Origin: Pseudacidovorax intermedius | GTDB lineage: Bacteria; Pseudomonadota; Gammaproteobacteria; Burkholderiales; Burkholderiaceae_C | Direction: 5' to 3' | Assembly: GCF_003350475.1 (NCBI RefSeq) | Contig: NZ_QQAV01000010.1 | Span: 62,001-126,000, forward strand | DNA length: 64,000 bases | Shown: one piece after another, positions 24,957 through 33,630 of the stretch | Layout: every line of letters begins with the position of its first letter | Numbering within the stretch: position 1 is the first letter of the stretch | Notes under the pieces: model-generated | Seen by the model: only the letters and a program-made list of their open reading frames with translations | Database searches by the model: none | Told to the model about the DNA's origin: nothing | Translations under genes and position numbers: made by a program

Positions 24957-25510
24957 CAGAGGGCGAAGCGCTGAAAGAGGCAGGCCTGTTCCGGGGCGGG
25001 CTTGCCCAGTTCGGCCGGGCAGTCGGCCTGGTTGGCGGCACCCAGTCCGTCCTCGGCTGCCGCGCCGGCGGTCCACCAGACCAGCCAGACCTGCAGCACC
25101 TGGACGCCGTTGTCCTGGGTGACCTTCACCTGCGCACGAGCCTGGGGCAGTTGGGCGGTGGCCGCCGTGAGGAGATTGCGCTGGTCCAGCGCTGCGACCC
25201 GCCGCGCGGCTTCCGCGGCGTCGGCCAGGTCGGCCGCGGGTGCGGCGGCTGCAGGCGGTGGCTGATCGAGGCCGAGCGCATAGCGCCCCTCCTGCAGACC
25301 CCTGGGATTCATGCGGGCGCGCTCGGCATGGTCCTGCGCGAGGACGAGGGCGGCCGCCCGTTGCTGGGTGGCCTGCAGTTGCTGGTAGGTGCGTGCGGCC
25401 AGCCGCGCCCCACCCAGGGCGGCACCGGCCAGGAGCATCAGCGCGACGAGCACCTCGAGCAGCGAAAAGCCCGGAGCGCGGCGGCGAGGCGCGATGGCGG
25501 CCACCCTCAC
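24956..25510 (-). CDS. pilV: PilV-like minor pilin
   Basis: A 184 aa type IV minor pilin. The prepilin motif RRRAPGFSLLEVLVALMLLA gives cleavage after G14 and E19 at +5. The body is Ala-rich with two cysteines near the C-terminus (ADCPAEL, QACLFQ) that could form the usual loop. The start overlaps fimT by four bases; the stop overlaps pilW by one. Confidence 0.87.
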   Translation of the reverse strand: MRVAAIAPRRRAPGFSLLEVLVALMLLAGAALGGARLAARTYQQLQATQQRAAALVLAQDHAERARMNPRGLQEGRYALGLDQPPPAAAAPAADLADAAEAARRVAALDQRNLLTAATAQLPQARAQVKVTQDNGVQVLQVWLVWWTAGAAAEDGLGAANQADCPAELGKPAPEQACLFQRFAL

Positions 25511-26037
25511 GATCCGGTCGTCACCCGCGCGCGGCCGATGCGGTTGAGCACCAGCTTGCGCACCGGCACTTCGGGATGGGCCGAGGTGATCGCGAGGCTG
25601 GTCGGCGTGCTGTTCAGCAGGCCGTTGGGCAGGAACACGAGGCGCTGGATGCTGCCGCTGGCCGGCGCGATGCGCAGCAGCCCGGGCAGGCGCGGCTGGA
25701 CGTGCAGCAGCGGCTCGTCCGTGCCGCGCACGCCATCGCCGTCACGGTCGCCGAAGACGATCCAGCCGGCGCTCCAGTCCGAGGAGGCGAGGCAGCCGTT
25801 GCCGTCAGCGCTGACGCAGACCGTGGCACGGCCGGAGGAGCGCAGGGCGTGGATGCGCGCGAGGTCGAGGCTCTCGCGCAGGGCCTGGCTGGCACGGCTG
25901 CTCTGCCAGTCGCGCAGCCAGCGCGCCACGTTGGGCATGGCCACCGTGGCAGCCGTCAGCATGACGGCCAGACAGATCAGCCCCTCGACCAGCGAAAAGC
26001 CCCGCATCCGCGCCGATCGCGCGTTCCTTCCTCGCAT
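25507..26037 (-). CDS. fimT: FimT/GspH-like pseudopilin
   Basis: A 176 aa prepilin of the GspH/FimT family, first gene of the minor-pilin set. Signal RMRGFSLVEGLICLAVML with cleavage after G13 and E18 at +5; the FimT core FGDRDGDGVRG and the C-terminal basic VLNRIGRARVT are typical. FimT proteins can bind DNA and aid natural transformation, and the basic C-terminal tail is suggestive but not proof. The ATG at 26037 is used; an upstream in-frame start at 26088 would add only non-conserved residues. A 184-base gap with no gene separates it from nrdR. Confidence 0.88.
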   Translation of the reverse strand: MRGRNARSARMRGFSLVEGLICLAVMLTAATVAMPNVARWLRDWQSSRASQALRESLDLARIHALRSSGRATVCVSADGNGCLASSDWSAGWIVFGDRDGDGVRGTDEPLLHVQPRLPGLLRIAPASGSIQRLVFLPNGLLNSTPTSLAITSAHPEVPVRKLVLNRIGRARVTTGS

Positions 26038-26221
26038 GGTGCGCCCCCTCGTTCCCATTCGAGCGCGGGATGTTAGGGACGCATCCATGCGCCGGGCACC
26101 GATGAACGACGGGAGCGCCGCCTGGGGCGATCAGCGGACGGGCAGGGAGGGTCGGGAAAGGAAGGTGAGCCGACGCTGCGGGCATGCGTCGGCATGCTGC
26201 CGCCCCGGGGGCAGGCGCCGG

Positions 26222-26665
26222 TCAGATGTCCCGCAACAGCCGGCGGAACTCCTCGACGTCCTCGAAGCTGCGGTACACCGAGGCGAAGCGCACGTACGCG
26301 ACTTTGTCCAGCCGCTGCAGCTCGTGCATGACCAGTTCGCCGAGCTTGCTCGACTCGATCTCGCGCAGCCCGCCCGACAGCAGCGTCTGCTCGATGCGCA
26401 TGAGCGCCTCGTCGATCTGCTGCACGCCCACGGGCCGCTTGCGCAGGGCGAGCATCATCGAGGCGCGCACCTTGGCCGGGTCGTAGTCGGCGCGGCTGCC
26501 GTCCTTCTTGACGACCGCCGGGAAGTTGACGTCGGGGCGCTCGTAGGTGGTGAAGCGCTTCTCGCAGCCGCCGCACTGGCGGCGGCGGCGGACAAAGTCA
26601 CCGTCTTCCGAGATGCGGGTCTCGACGACCTGCGTCTCGGCGTGGCCGCAGAAGGGGCATTTCAT
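26222..26665 (-). CDS. nrdR: Transcriptional repressor NrdR
   Basis: A 147 aa regulator of ribonucleotide reductase genes. A zinc ribbon (C3, C6, C31, C34: CPFC and CGGC) is followed by an ATP-cone domain (about residues 49-139; [17 protein letters not shown]) that senses ATP/dATP. It starts 15 bases after glyA on the same strand, so the two are probably cotranscribed, an arrangement common in Betaproteobacteria. Confidence 0.97.
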   Translation of the reverse strand: MKCPFCGHAETQVVETRISEDGDFVRRRRQCGGCEKRFTTYERPDVNFPAVVKKDGSRADYDPAKVRASMMLALRKRPVGVQQIDEALMRIEQTLLSGGLREIESSKLGELVMHELQRLDKVAYVRFASVYRSFEDVEEFRRLLRDI

Positions 26666-26680
26666 GCGGCCTGGCCTGTC

Positions 26681-27925
26681 TCAGCGGTAGACAGGGAAGC
26701 GACTGGTCAGCGCGGCCACCTTGGCGCGCACGGCCTCGATGTTGGCGGCGTCGCGCGGGTTGTCCAGCACGTCGGCGATCAGGTGGGCCGTGGCGCGGGC
26801 CTCCTCGTCCTTGAAGCCGCGGGTGGTCATGGCCGGAGTGCCGACACGCACGCCGCTGGTCACGAAGGGCTTCTCGGGGTCGTTGGGGATCGCGTTCTTG
26901 TTGATGGTCATGTGGGCGCTGCCCAGCACGGCCTCGGCTTCCTTGCCGGTGATGCCCTTGGCGCGCAGGTCGACCAGCATGACGTGGCTCTCGGTGCGGC
27001 CGCTCACGATGCGCAGGCCGCGCGAGGTCAGCGTCTCGGCCACGATCTGCGCGTTCTTCACCACCTGCTGCTGGTAGGCCTTGAACTCCGGCGTCAGCGC
27101 TTCCTTGAAGGCCACGGCCTTGGCGGCGATCACGTGCATCAGCGGGCCGCCCTGCAGGCCGGGGAAGATGGCGCTGTTGATCGCCTTTTCGTGCTCGGCC
27201 TTCATCAGGATGAAGCCGCCACGCGGGCCGCGCAGGCTCTTGTGAGTGGTGGAGGTCACCACGTCGGCATAGGGCACAGGGTTGGGGTACACGCCCGCGG
27301 CGATCAGGCCGGCATAGTGGGCCATGTCGACCATGAAGATGGCGCCGACGTCCTTGGCGACCTTGGCGAAGCGCTCGAAGTCGATGCGCAGGCTGTAGGC
27401 CGAGGCACCGGCCACGATCAGCTTCGGCTTGGACTCGTGGGCCTTCCGCTCCATCGCGTCGTAGTCGATCTCTTCTTTGTCGTTCAGGCCGTAGGAGACG
27501 ACGTTGAACCACTTGCCCGACATGTTCAGCGGCATGCCGTGGGTCAGGTGGCCGCCTTCGGCCAGGCTCATGCCCATGATGGTGTCGCCAGGCTTGAGGA
27601 AGGCCAGGAATACGGCCTCGTTGGCGGAGGCGCCGCAGTGCGGCTGTACGTTGGCAGCGTCGGCGCCGAAGAGTTGCTTGATGCGGTCGATGGCCAGCTG
27701 CTCGGCCACGTCGACATATTCGCAGCCGCCGTAGTAGCGCTTGCCCGGGTAGCCTTCGGCGTACTTGTTGGTGAGCTGCGAGCCCTGGGCGGCCATCACG
27801 GCCGGCGAGGCGTAGTTCTCGCTGGCGATCAGCTCGATGTGGTCTTCCTGGCGCTGCGTCTCGGCGACGATGGCGGCGTACAGCTCGGGATCGGTCTCTT
27901 GGACCAGGATATTGCGTTGGTACAT
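26681..27925 (-). CDS. glyA: Serine hydroxymethyltransferase
   Basis: A 414 aa PLP enzyme interconverting serine and glycine while charging tetrahydrofolate, the main source of one-carbon units for purines and thymidylate. The PLP lysine is in [14 protein letters not shown]; other marks are [13 protein letters not shown] and GGHLTHG. The ATG at 27925 follows a GAAGGA ribosome site. A ZTP riboswitch lies in its leader, tying expression to purine/folate status. Followed at 15 bases by nrdR. Confidence 0.98.
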   Translation of the reverse strand: MYQRNILVQETDPELYAAIVAETQRQEDHIELIASENYASPAVMAAQGSQLTNKYAEGYPGKRYYGGCEYVDVAEQLAIDRIKQLFGADAANVQPHCGASANEAVFLAFLKPGDTIMGMSLAEGGHLTHGMPLNMSGKWFNVVSYGLNDKEEIDYDAMERKAHESKPKLIVAGASAYSLRIDFERFAKVAKDVGAIFMVDMAHYAGLIAAGVYPNPVPYADVVTSTTHKSLRGPRGGFILMKAEHEKAINSAIFPGLQGGPLMHVIAAKAVAFKEALTPEFKAYQQQVVKNAQIVAETLTSRGLRIVSGRTESHVMLVDLRAKGITGKEAEAVLGSAHMTINKNAIPNDPEKPFVTSGVRVGTPAMTTRGFKDEEARATAHLIADVLDNPRDAANIEAVRAKVAALTSRFPVYR

Positions 27926-27975
27926 GGCAGTCCTTCGAAGAAGAGGGACCTTGCGGCGTCGGATCCGGCAAGGGC

Positions 27976-28100
27976 TGCCCAGGCGAACGGCTGATCGCCC
28001 CGGCTCCAGCCGCGGGCGGTGCGCTTCCCAGTGGTCATCCACGTCAGCCGGCTCGCCTCGCGAGGAGGGGCCGCGCCTATCGCCAGTCGCGCACCGGCGG
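27976..28100 (-). promoter_or_regulatory. ZTP (pfl motif) riboswitch in the glyA leader
   Basis: Read on the minus strand the glyA leader contains the conserved pfl/ZTP blocks in order and spacing: GCGACTGGCG (28090-28081), CCACTGGGAAGCGC (28034-28021) and CGCCTGGGCA (27985-27976), with GC-rich stems between. ZTP riboswitches sense ZMP/ZTP, which accumulate when 10-formyl-THF is short, and commonly switch on glyA, folD or pur genes. A TACACT -10 box (28106-28101) would start the RNA near 28095. After the aptamer a CCTTGC/GCAAGG stem and a small hairpin near the GAAGGA ribosome site could form the expression platform. The 290 bases between glyA and the next gene hold this leader and a terminator. 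Confidence 0.85.
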
Positions 28101-28160
28101 AGTGTAGCCGAGGCCTTCGTCCCTCCCTCGTCCCAGGGGAACCGCAGCGCGCCGCGCCCA

Positions 28161-28192
28161 AGAAAGAAAAAGGCGCCTGATCAAAGGCGCCT
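28161..28192 (-). terminator. Intrinsic terminator after the lytic transglycosylase gene
   Basis: On the minus strand, AGGCGCCT (28192-28185), a six-base loop, AGGCGCCT (28178-28171), then a T-rich tail TTTTCTTTCT (28170-28161). Each arm is self-complementary, so the pair forms a perfect eight-base stem. It lies 25 bases after the transglycosylase stop and insulates it from the glyA promoter. Confidence 0.8.
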
Positions 28193-28216
28193 GGAAGGGT
28201 TGCCGGGCGGCAGCGG

Positions 28217-29110
28217 TCAGGACGCGGGTTGTTCCAGCAGGGCGACCGTGGCAGGCGGCCGCGTTGCGGGCTTGGGCTCTCCCGCCGGGGCCATGACCGG
28301 GATCGGCTGGGTCCGTTGCGTGGGCTGCGTCGGCATCGCAGCCGGCGGCGGCGTGGTGGCGGCTGGTGCCGAGGGGGTGAAGATCGGCACGTTGCGGCCG
28401 TTGGCCACCTGGCGCAGGCGGTCGTGCTCGGCCATCACCTTCACGGTGTAGCCGCCGTCGTCACCCAGGTTCGCGGCACCGACGTAATAGCGCAGGCCGC
28501 CTTCCAGCGAGCCGGCGCGGGCGATGCATTCCTGCAGCACCTTGACGCCGACGCGCAGGTTGGTGATGGGGTCGAAAGCGGCGAGCGTGCCACCGGCCGG
28601 CTCGTACTTGTCGCCATGGACGCGGGTCATTACCTGCATCAGGCCCTGTGCGCCGACGGGGCTCTGGGCAAACGGGTTGAAGCTCGATTCGACGGCCATG
28701 ATGGCCAGAATCAGCGTCGGATCGAGCTTGGTCTGCCGGCCGATGTCGTAGGCCTCGGCCACCAGCACGCTCAGGGGCTCGGCCGCTACCTTGTATTTGC
28801 GGCTGAGCCAGTAGGCCACGGCCGCCTGGGGGCGGGGCAGTTCTTCGGGGCGCGCCGCGGTGGCTCGCTCCACGGCGTTGGGTGCCGGATCGGTGGGGGC
28901 CGGGGCCGGCTTGCGAGATTCCACCCAGGCAGCCAGACGCTCCTCGCCAACCTGTTGCAGGTCGGGGCGGGCGGCCAGTGCGACGACGACGAACACGAGC
29001 GCGAGCCCGATCAGCGCGAAGCCGTTGTGGACGATCTCGAAGAAACCATCGGCTACGTCGCTGGCAAAGGTTCGCAACCCCTGCATGCCAGCCCGCAAGA
29101 CCTGATTCAT
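28217..29110 (-). CDS. Membrane-anchored lytic transglycosylase (SLT domain)
   Basis: A 297 aa peptidoglycan lytic transglycosylase-like protein. One N-terminal transmembrane segment (about residues 30-47) anchors a periplasmic SLT domain (about 115-240) with the catalytic glutamate E141 in IMAVESSFNPFAQS and the family motif GAQGLMQVMTRVH. The last 55 residues are a Pro/Thr-rich low-complexity tail. It cleaves glycan strands, making 1,6-anhydromuropeptides. A good sigma-70 promoter lies 208 bases upstream, leaving a long leader. Confidence 0.92.
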   Translation of the reverse strand: MNQVLRAGMQGLRTFASDVADGFFEIVHNGFALIGLALVFVVVALAARPDLQQVGEERLAAWVESRKPAPAPTDPAPNAVERATAARPEELPRPQAAVAYWLSRKYKVAAEPLSVLVAEAYDIGRQTKLDPTLILAIMAVESSFNPFAQSPVGAQGLMQVMTRVHGDKYEPAGGTLAAFDPITNLRVGVKVLQECIARAGSLEGGLRYYVGAANLGDDGGYTVKVMAEHDRLRQVANGRNVPIFTPSAPAATTPPPAAMPTQPTQRTQPIPVMAPAGEPKPATRPPATVALLEQPAS

Positions 29111-29317
29111 TCGCTACTTTCCTTTCTCTGCGAGCTCCAAGGCTGCGAGTCGTGCACCAGGGTGCCGACTGCCTCGAACGATCGCGTGATGCGGCGGAGA
29201 ACAGGTCCGTGCAGGGATACAAGGTGCACGGGCGTCCTGACTTCGCCAGAGAGGCCGGACCTGGGAAGTCCGGAAGAGAGCCCGGGGAGTAGGACTGCGG
29301 GAGCCCGGGCAGCGCGC

Positions 29318-29346
29318 ATTCTAGGAACCGTCAAATACACGGTCAA
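29318..29346 (-). promoter_or_regulatory. Sigma-70 promoter for the lytic transglycosylase
   Basis: On the minus strand TTGACC (29346-29341), exactly 17 bases, TAGAAT (29323-29318). Both hexamers match consensus at five of six positions. Transcription would start near 29311, leaving a 200-base leader before the ATG at 29110. Confidence 0.7.
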
Positions 29347-29617
29347 GAATATCGAATCTGTTCTTTATGCTAAATAGGTGCTGAAAAGTTTGTCTATTGC
29401 GGCACGCAGCCTCATCGCTCGACTTCATTTGCCACGCCCGGTCAGCAGGCCTAATCTGCAGCCGTCTGCATCGCAGACGCTCCGCTGGCGCTTCTCCTGA
29501 AGGACGCAGTCCTGACGAGTGGCCCGGCCCCTCGGCGGCAATCCCTTGCTGCCAGTGCGTCGGGAACCTTCTTCTTCCCACGCCAAAAGATGGATGCGGC
29601 CTGGGGCCCTCCGTCGA

Positions 29618-29653
29618 GCCCGGTGGCCTGTGCAAGCAGCCACCGGGCTTTTT
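29618..29653 (+). terminator. Intrinsic terminator upstream of the DUF748 gene
   Basis: Perfect ten-base stem GCCCGGTGGC / GCCACCGGGC with an 11-base loop, followed by TTTTT (29649-29653). It points rightward and lies 98 bases before the DUF748 start, yet no annotated rightward gene precedes it, implying a short unannotated transcript or attenuation of the DUF748 leader. Confidence 0.85.
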
Positions 29654-29750
29654 CGTTGTGGGGTCCGCCGATGCCGACAAGGGGCGGCCCACGCAGCGGG
29701 CGCCCCGCCTCTCGTCGCAGGGCGAGTACGCGTTGCGGCACACTCCGCCC

Positions 29751-32700
29751 ATGAATTTCTCCGGAACGAAGTACGGCCTTTGGTTGAGGCGGCTGGGCGT
29801 CGCCGTCGCCGGCCTGCTGCTCCTGTGGCTGCTGCTCTGGGCCGCCGTGCCGCCGCTCCTGAAATGGCAGATCCAGAAGCAGGCATCGGCAGCGCTGGGC
29901 CGTAGCGTCATCGTGGGGGGCGTGCAGTTCCGGCCCTGGACGCTGGAGTTGTCGCTGTCGGACCTGGCGATCGCTGGCGTGGACGCCGCGCCGCCGCTGT
30001 TCACGGCGAAGCGCCTGTATGCCGATGCCGAACTTCAGTCGCTCCTGCGCCTCGCGCCGGTGGTCGATGCGCTGCGCATCGAGCAGCCCGCGCTGCGGTT
30101 GACGCGGCGCGCGGACGGCACGCTGGACATCGACGACATCCTGCGCCGGCTGAGCGGCCCCGCCGAGCCCAAGCCTGCGGGCGAGCCCGCCCGCTTCGTG
30201 CTCTACAACCTGGCGATCCACGACGGGCGCATTGCGCTGGACGACCAGATGGCGAAGCGCCAGCACGTGGTCGAGGGTCTGGAGGTGCAGGTGCCCTTCC
30301 TCAGCAGCCTGGCATCGAAACGCGAGGTGGACGTCGAGCCCCGGCTGGCATTCACGCTCAATGGCAGCCGCTTCGACTCCTCCGCGTCGTCCCAACCCTT
30401 CGCCGCCACGCACAAGACGGCCGCGCAGTTGCACATCGTCGGCCTCGATCTGGCGCCCTACCTGGCCTATGTGCCGCCCGGCCTGCCGGTCGCGCTGCAG
30501 TCGGGCGTCGTGGACGTGGACCTGCGTGCCGACTTCGAGCGGGCCGACCATGCCTCGCTCAAGCTGTCCGGCACGGTGCAGGTCAAGGACGTGAAGGCCG
30601 TGGATGCGCAGGGCGGCGAACTGCTCAGGCTCGATGCGCTGAAGGTCCAACTGGCGGATGTGCGTCCGCTGGAGCGGCAGGTGCATCTGGCGTCCGTGGA
30701 GGTCGATGCGCCCACGCTGGCGGCACGCCGCGACGCGCAGGGTCGCATCAACCTGCTGCTCACCGACGGCCGGACGCCGGCGCCGGCCACCGCGCAGGCC
30801 GCTCGCACGGCCGCGCCGCCGACCTCGGCGCCATCGAAGGACGCTGCCGCGCCCGGTGCCTGGCAGGTGCGGGTCGACCGCGTGGCGGTGCGGGAAGGCC
30901 GAGTGGCCTGGCGCGACGATTCCGTGCGGCCGGCGGCGGCCATCGATGTGACCGGCCTGGGCGTCACGGTGGACGACGCGGCATGGCCCATGGCGCAACC
31001 GGCCCGCTTCTCGGGCGAGATGGCCGTGGCGCAAGGTCGGCTGCGCTTCGAAGGGCAGGGCAGCCCGAGCACGGTGAAGGCGCAACTGGAGGCCAGCGAC
31101 GTCCCGCTGTCCCTGGCCGCACCCTACCTGGCCTCGACGCTCAATCCAGCCGTGGACGGACGTCTGGGCGGCCGACTGGGGTTGCAGTGGTCGCCGCAGA
31201 CGCTGCTGCTCACGGCCGAGCGCGCCACGCTCGACAGTCTGTCGCTGACCGAAGGCAGGACGGCCCTGGCTGCGGTCGGCCACTTCGAGGTGCGCGATGC
31301 GCAGGCCGATCTGAAGGCGCGCACGCTCAGCGTCGGCAGCCTGACGGCCACGGAGCCGCGCGTCCGGGTGGAGCGCGACGAGGAGCGGCGGTGGATGTAC
31401 CAGCGCTGGCTGCGCACGCCCGACGCGTCGACTGCGCCGGTGGCGCAGCCGCGCCAGGTGCAGGGTGAGCCGCCCCCGTGGAAGGTCCGGATCGCCGCCC
31501 TGTCCGTCGACGGCGGTGACGTGGAATTTGCCGACCGCGCCCAGGCCGGCGCGCCGGTGGAGGTGAAGCTCGCCAGCGTGCGTCTGCGTGCCCGCGACCT
31601 CGATCCCGCGTCTGCCGCGGCGTCGCCCGTGGAGCTGGCCGGCCGCATCACGGCAGGCGCCCGGTCGGAGCCTGGCCGCTTCGACTTCAAGGGCAGCCTG
31701 GCCATGGCCCCGGTGGCGCTGTCCGGCCGGCTGGAGGCCACGGGCCTGCCGGTGCATGCCTTCCAGCCCTACTACGGGCAGTCGCTCAATGTGGACGTGC
31801 GGCGTGCCTTCGCCGCCTACCGGGGCACGCTGGCGGTGGCCGTCCAGCCGGCGGGCGTGCAGGCCAAGCTCAGCGGCGACCTGTCGGTCGACGACCTGCG
31901 GGTAGACAGCATGGCGCTGACCGCCGCAGACAGTCCTGCGACGGGCGCGGCGCGGGGCGAGCGGCTGCTGCGCTGGAAGACGCTGGCCCTGCGCGGTTTC
32001 GAACTCGATCAGCGTCCCCGCGCGGCCCTGCGGCTCGACGTGCGCGAGACCACGCTCACGGACGCGTTCGCACGGATCATCGTGCAGCCTTCGGGGCGCC
32101 TGAACCTGCAGGCCATCACCCGCCAGGGCCAGCAGGAAAGCGAGCGGGCCGCGGCCGAGCGGCCGGCACCGCGCACCGCGTCTGCGGGGGGTGGTGCCAG
32201 CGCCACCACCAATGCTGACGGAACGGGCCCCGCACCGGCGCCGGCCACTGCGCGGGCAGAGGCCGCGCCAGGCCTTGCGCCCATCATCCATTTCGGCCCG
32301 ATCAGCGTGGTCAATGCGCGCGTGGACTTCTCCGACCTGTTCGTGCAGCCGAATTACTCGGCCGACCTCACGGAGCTGACCGGCCGGCTCAGCGCCTTCT
32401 CCTCCGAGCCGGCCGACGGCGGCCGGCCGGCCCTGGCCGATCTGGAGCTTCGCGGCAAGGCGCAGCAGACCGCTTCGCTCGAGATCCTGGGCAAGCTCAA
32501 TCCGCTGGCCAAGCCGCTGGAACTGGACATTGCGGCGAAGGTGCGCGACCTGGAGCTGGCGCCGCTGTCTCCCTATTCGATCCGCTATGCCGGCCATGGC
32601 ATCGAGCGCGGCAAGATGAGCGTGGATGTGCACTACCAGGTAGCGCCGGACGGGCGCCTCACCGCCACCAACAAGCTGGTGCTCAACCAGTTGGCCTTCG

Positions 32701-33479
32701 GCGACGAGGTCAAGGATGCGCCCAACAGCCTGCCGGTGCGCCTGGCCGTCGCCTTGCTCGCCGACCGCAACGGCGTCATCGACGTCGACCTGCCGCTGTC
32801 GGGCTCGCTCAACGATCCGCAATTCAGCATCGGGCCGCTGATCTGGAAGGGCATCCTCAACCTGATCGCCAAGGCGGTGACCTCTCCGTTCAGCCTGCTC
32901 ACGGGCGGCCTGGGAGGCGGCAGCAGCGAATCGAGTGTCGTGCCCTTCGCCTTGGGCAGCGATGCGCTGTCCGACGCGGCGAAGCAGAGCCTGGACAAGG
33001 TCGAGAAGGCGCTGGGCCAGCGTGACGGCCTGCGCCTCACCCTCGTCGGGCAGGCCAGCCTGGCGCGTGAACGCGACGCGCTGCAGCGCGAGCGCCTGCG
33101 TCGCATGGCCTTGGCCGAGAAGCGCCGCGCAGCGGTACGCGGCGGCACCGACCCGGCCGAGGTCGGCCCGGTCACCGACGCCGAATACCCGGCGCTGCTG
33201 GAGGCCGTCTACAAGCGGGCCGACATTCCCAAGCCCCGCAATCTCATCGGCATGGCCAAGTCGCAGTCGGTCGCCGAGATGGAGAAGCTGCTGCTGCCGA
33301 CCATCGCCGTCGACGAGCAGTCCATCCGCGAGCTGGCCATCGCCCGGGCTGCGGCCGTGCGCGACTACCTGCTCCAGCGCCAGTTGCCCGGCGACCGGAT
33401 CTTCCTGGGGGCGGTTCGCACACGTGCGGACGGTGCCGACTGGAGGCCCGGCACGGCCTTGGCGCTGGACATGCCCTGA
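29751..33479 (+). CDS. DUF748 domain (AsmA-like) envelope protein
   Basis: A 1242 aa protein with one N-terminal transmembrane helix (about residues 14-34) and a very long periplasmic portion rich in beta-strand repeats of the AsmA/DUF748 type (e.g. AIAGVDAAPPLFTAKRLY near residue 72; FGPISVVNARVDFSDLFV near 850; LELDIAAKVRDLELAPLSPYS). The last about 180 residues form an OmpA-like segment beginning VVPFALGSDALSDAAKQSL. AsmA-like proteins bridge the envelope and are linked to phospholipid transport or outer-membrane homeostasis; the precise role of DUF748 is unknown. The ATG at 29751 puts the membrane helix near the N-terminus. It sits 98 bases after an intrinsic terminator. Confidence 0.88.
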   Translation: MNFSGTKYGLWLRRLGVAVAGLLLLWLLLWAAVPPLLKWQIQKQASAALGRSVIVGGVQFRPWTLELSLSDLAIAGVDAAPPLFTAKRLYADAELQSLLRLAPVVDALRIEQPALRLTRRADGTLDIDDILRRLSGPAEPKPAGEPARFVLYNLAIHDGRIALDDQMAKRQHVVEGLEVQVPFLSSLASKREVDVEPRLAFTLNGSRFDSSASSQPFAATHKTAAQLHIVGLDLAPYLAYVPPGLPVALQSGVVDVDLRADFERADHASLKLSGTVQVKDVKAVDAQGGELLRLDALKVQLADVRPLERQVHLASVEVDAPTLAARRDAQGRINLLLTDGRTPAPATAQAARTAAPPTSAPSKDAAAPGAWQVRVDRVAVREGRVAWRDDSVRPAAAIDVTGLGVTVDDAAWPMAQPARFSGEMAVAQGRLRFEGQGSPSTVKAQLEASDVPLSLAAPYLASTLNPAVDGRLGGRLGLQWSPQTLLLTAERATLDSLSLTEGRTALAAVGHFEVRDAQADLKARTLSVGSLTATEPRVRVERDEERRWMYQRWLRTPDASTAPVAQPRQVQGEPPPWKVRIAALSVDGGDVEFADRAQAGAPVEVKLASVRLRARDLDPASAAASPVELAGRITAGARSEPGRFDFKGSLAMAPVALSGRLEATGLPVHAFQPYYGQSLNVDVRRAFAAYRGTLAVAVQPAGVQAKLSGDLSVDDLRVDSMALTAADSPATGAARGERLLRWKTLALRGFELDQRPRAALRLDVRETTLTDAFARIIVQPSGRLNLQAITRQGQQESERAAAERPAPRTASAGGGASATTNADGTGPAPAPATARAEAAPGLAPIIHFGPISVVNARVDFSDLFVQPNYSADLTELTGRLSAFSSEPADGGRPALADLELRGKAQQTASLEILGKLNPLAKPLELDIAAKVRDLELAPLSPYSIRYAGHGIERGKMSVDVHYQVAPDGRLTATNKLVLNQLAFGDEVKDAPNSLPVRLAVALLADRNGVIDVDLPLSGSLNDPQFSIGPLIWKGILNLIAKAVTSPFSLLTGGLGGGSSESSVVPFALGSDALSDAAKQSLDKVEKALGQRDGLRLTLVGQASLARERDALQRERLRRMALAEKRRAAVRGGTDPAEVGPVTDAEYPALLEAVYKRADIPKPRNLIGMAKSQSVAEMEKLLLPTIAVDEQSIRELAIARAAAVRDYLLQRQLPGDRIFLGAVRTRADGADWRPGTALALDMP

Positions 33480-33630
33480 GAAGGATTCCTCAACCGCTTT
33501 CTGCGGTATTCCAGACGCACGCGCTCCTGGGCGACAATGCGGGATGCGCCGGCCTTGCCGGCGCCTTTGCTTGGATGACCGGCTTCGCGCCGGCCCACCC
33601 CCTCCGATCTCTTTCAACGACTCTGGCGCA

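Larger units (their letters stand above)
29111..29750. other. Gene-poor 640-base region
   Basis: Between the divergent transglycosylase and DUF748 genes. It holds a leftward sigma-70 promoter (29318-29346), a leader of about 200 bases with a CCGGAC/GTCCGG hairpin, an AT-rich patch (29330-29400), and a small CGTCTGC/GCAGACG hairpin at 29463-29479. A strong rightward terminator (29618-29653) follows. TTGCCA (29430-29435) and TAATCT (29453-29458) at 17 bases could start a short RNA of about 190 bases ending at that terminator. A 79-codon leftward frame overlaps the transglycosylase start by four bases but begins within the promoter, so I do not call it a gene. Confidence 0.5.

Noticed and set aside
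29107-29346. 79-codon leftward frame overlapping the transglycosylase start by four bases
   Set aside because: Its first codons lie in the -35/-10 region of the promoter and it has no motif, so translation from there is unlikely.
29451-33617. 1388-codon leftward frame opposite the DUF748 gene
   Set aside because: Antisense shadow with Arg/Gly/His bias and no domain, while the other strand has a clear membrane anchor and AsmA-like repeats.
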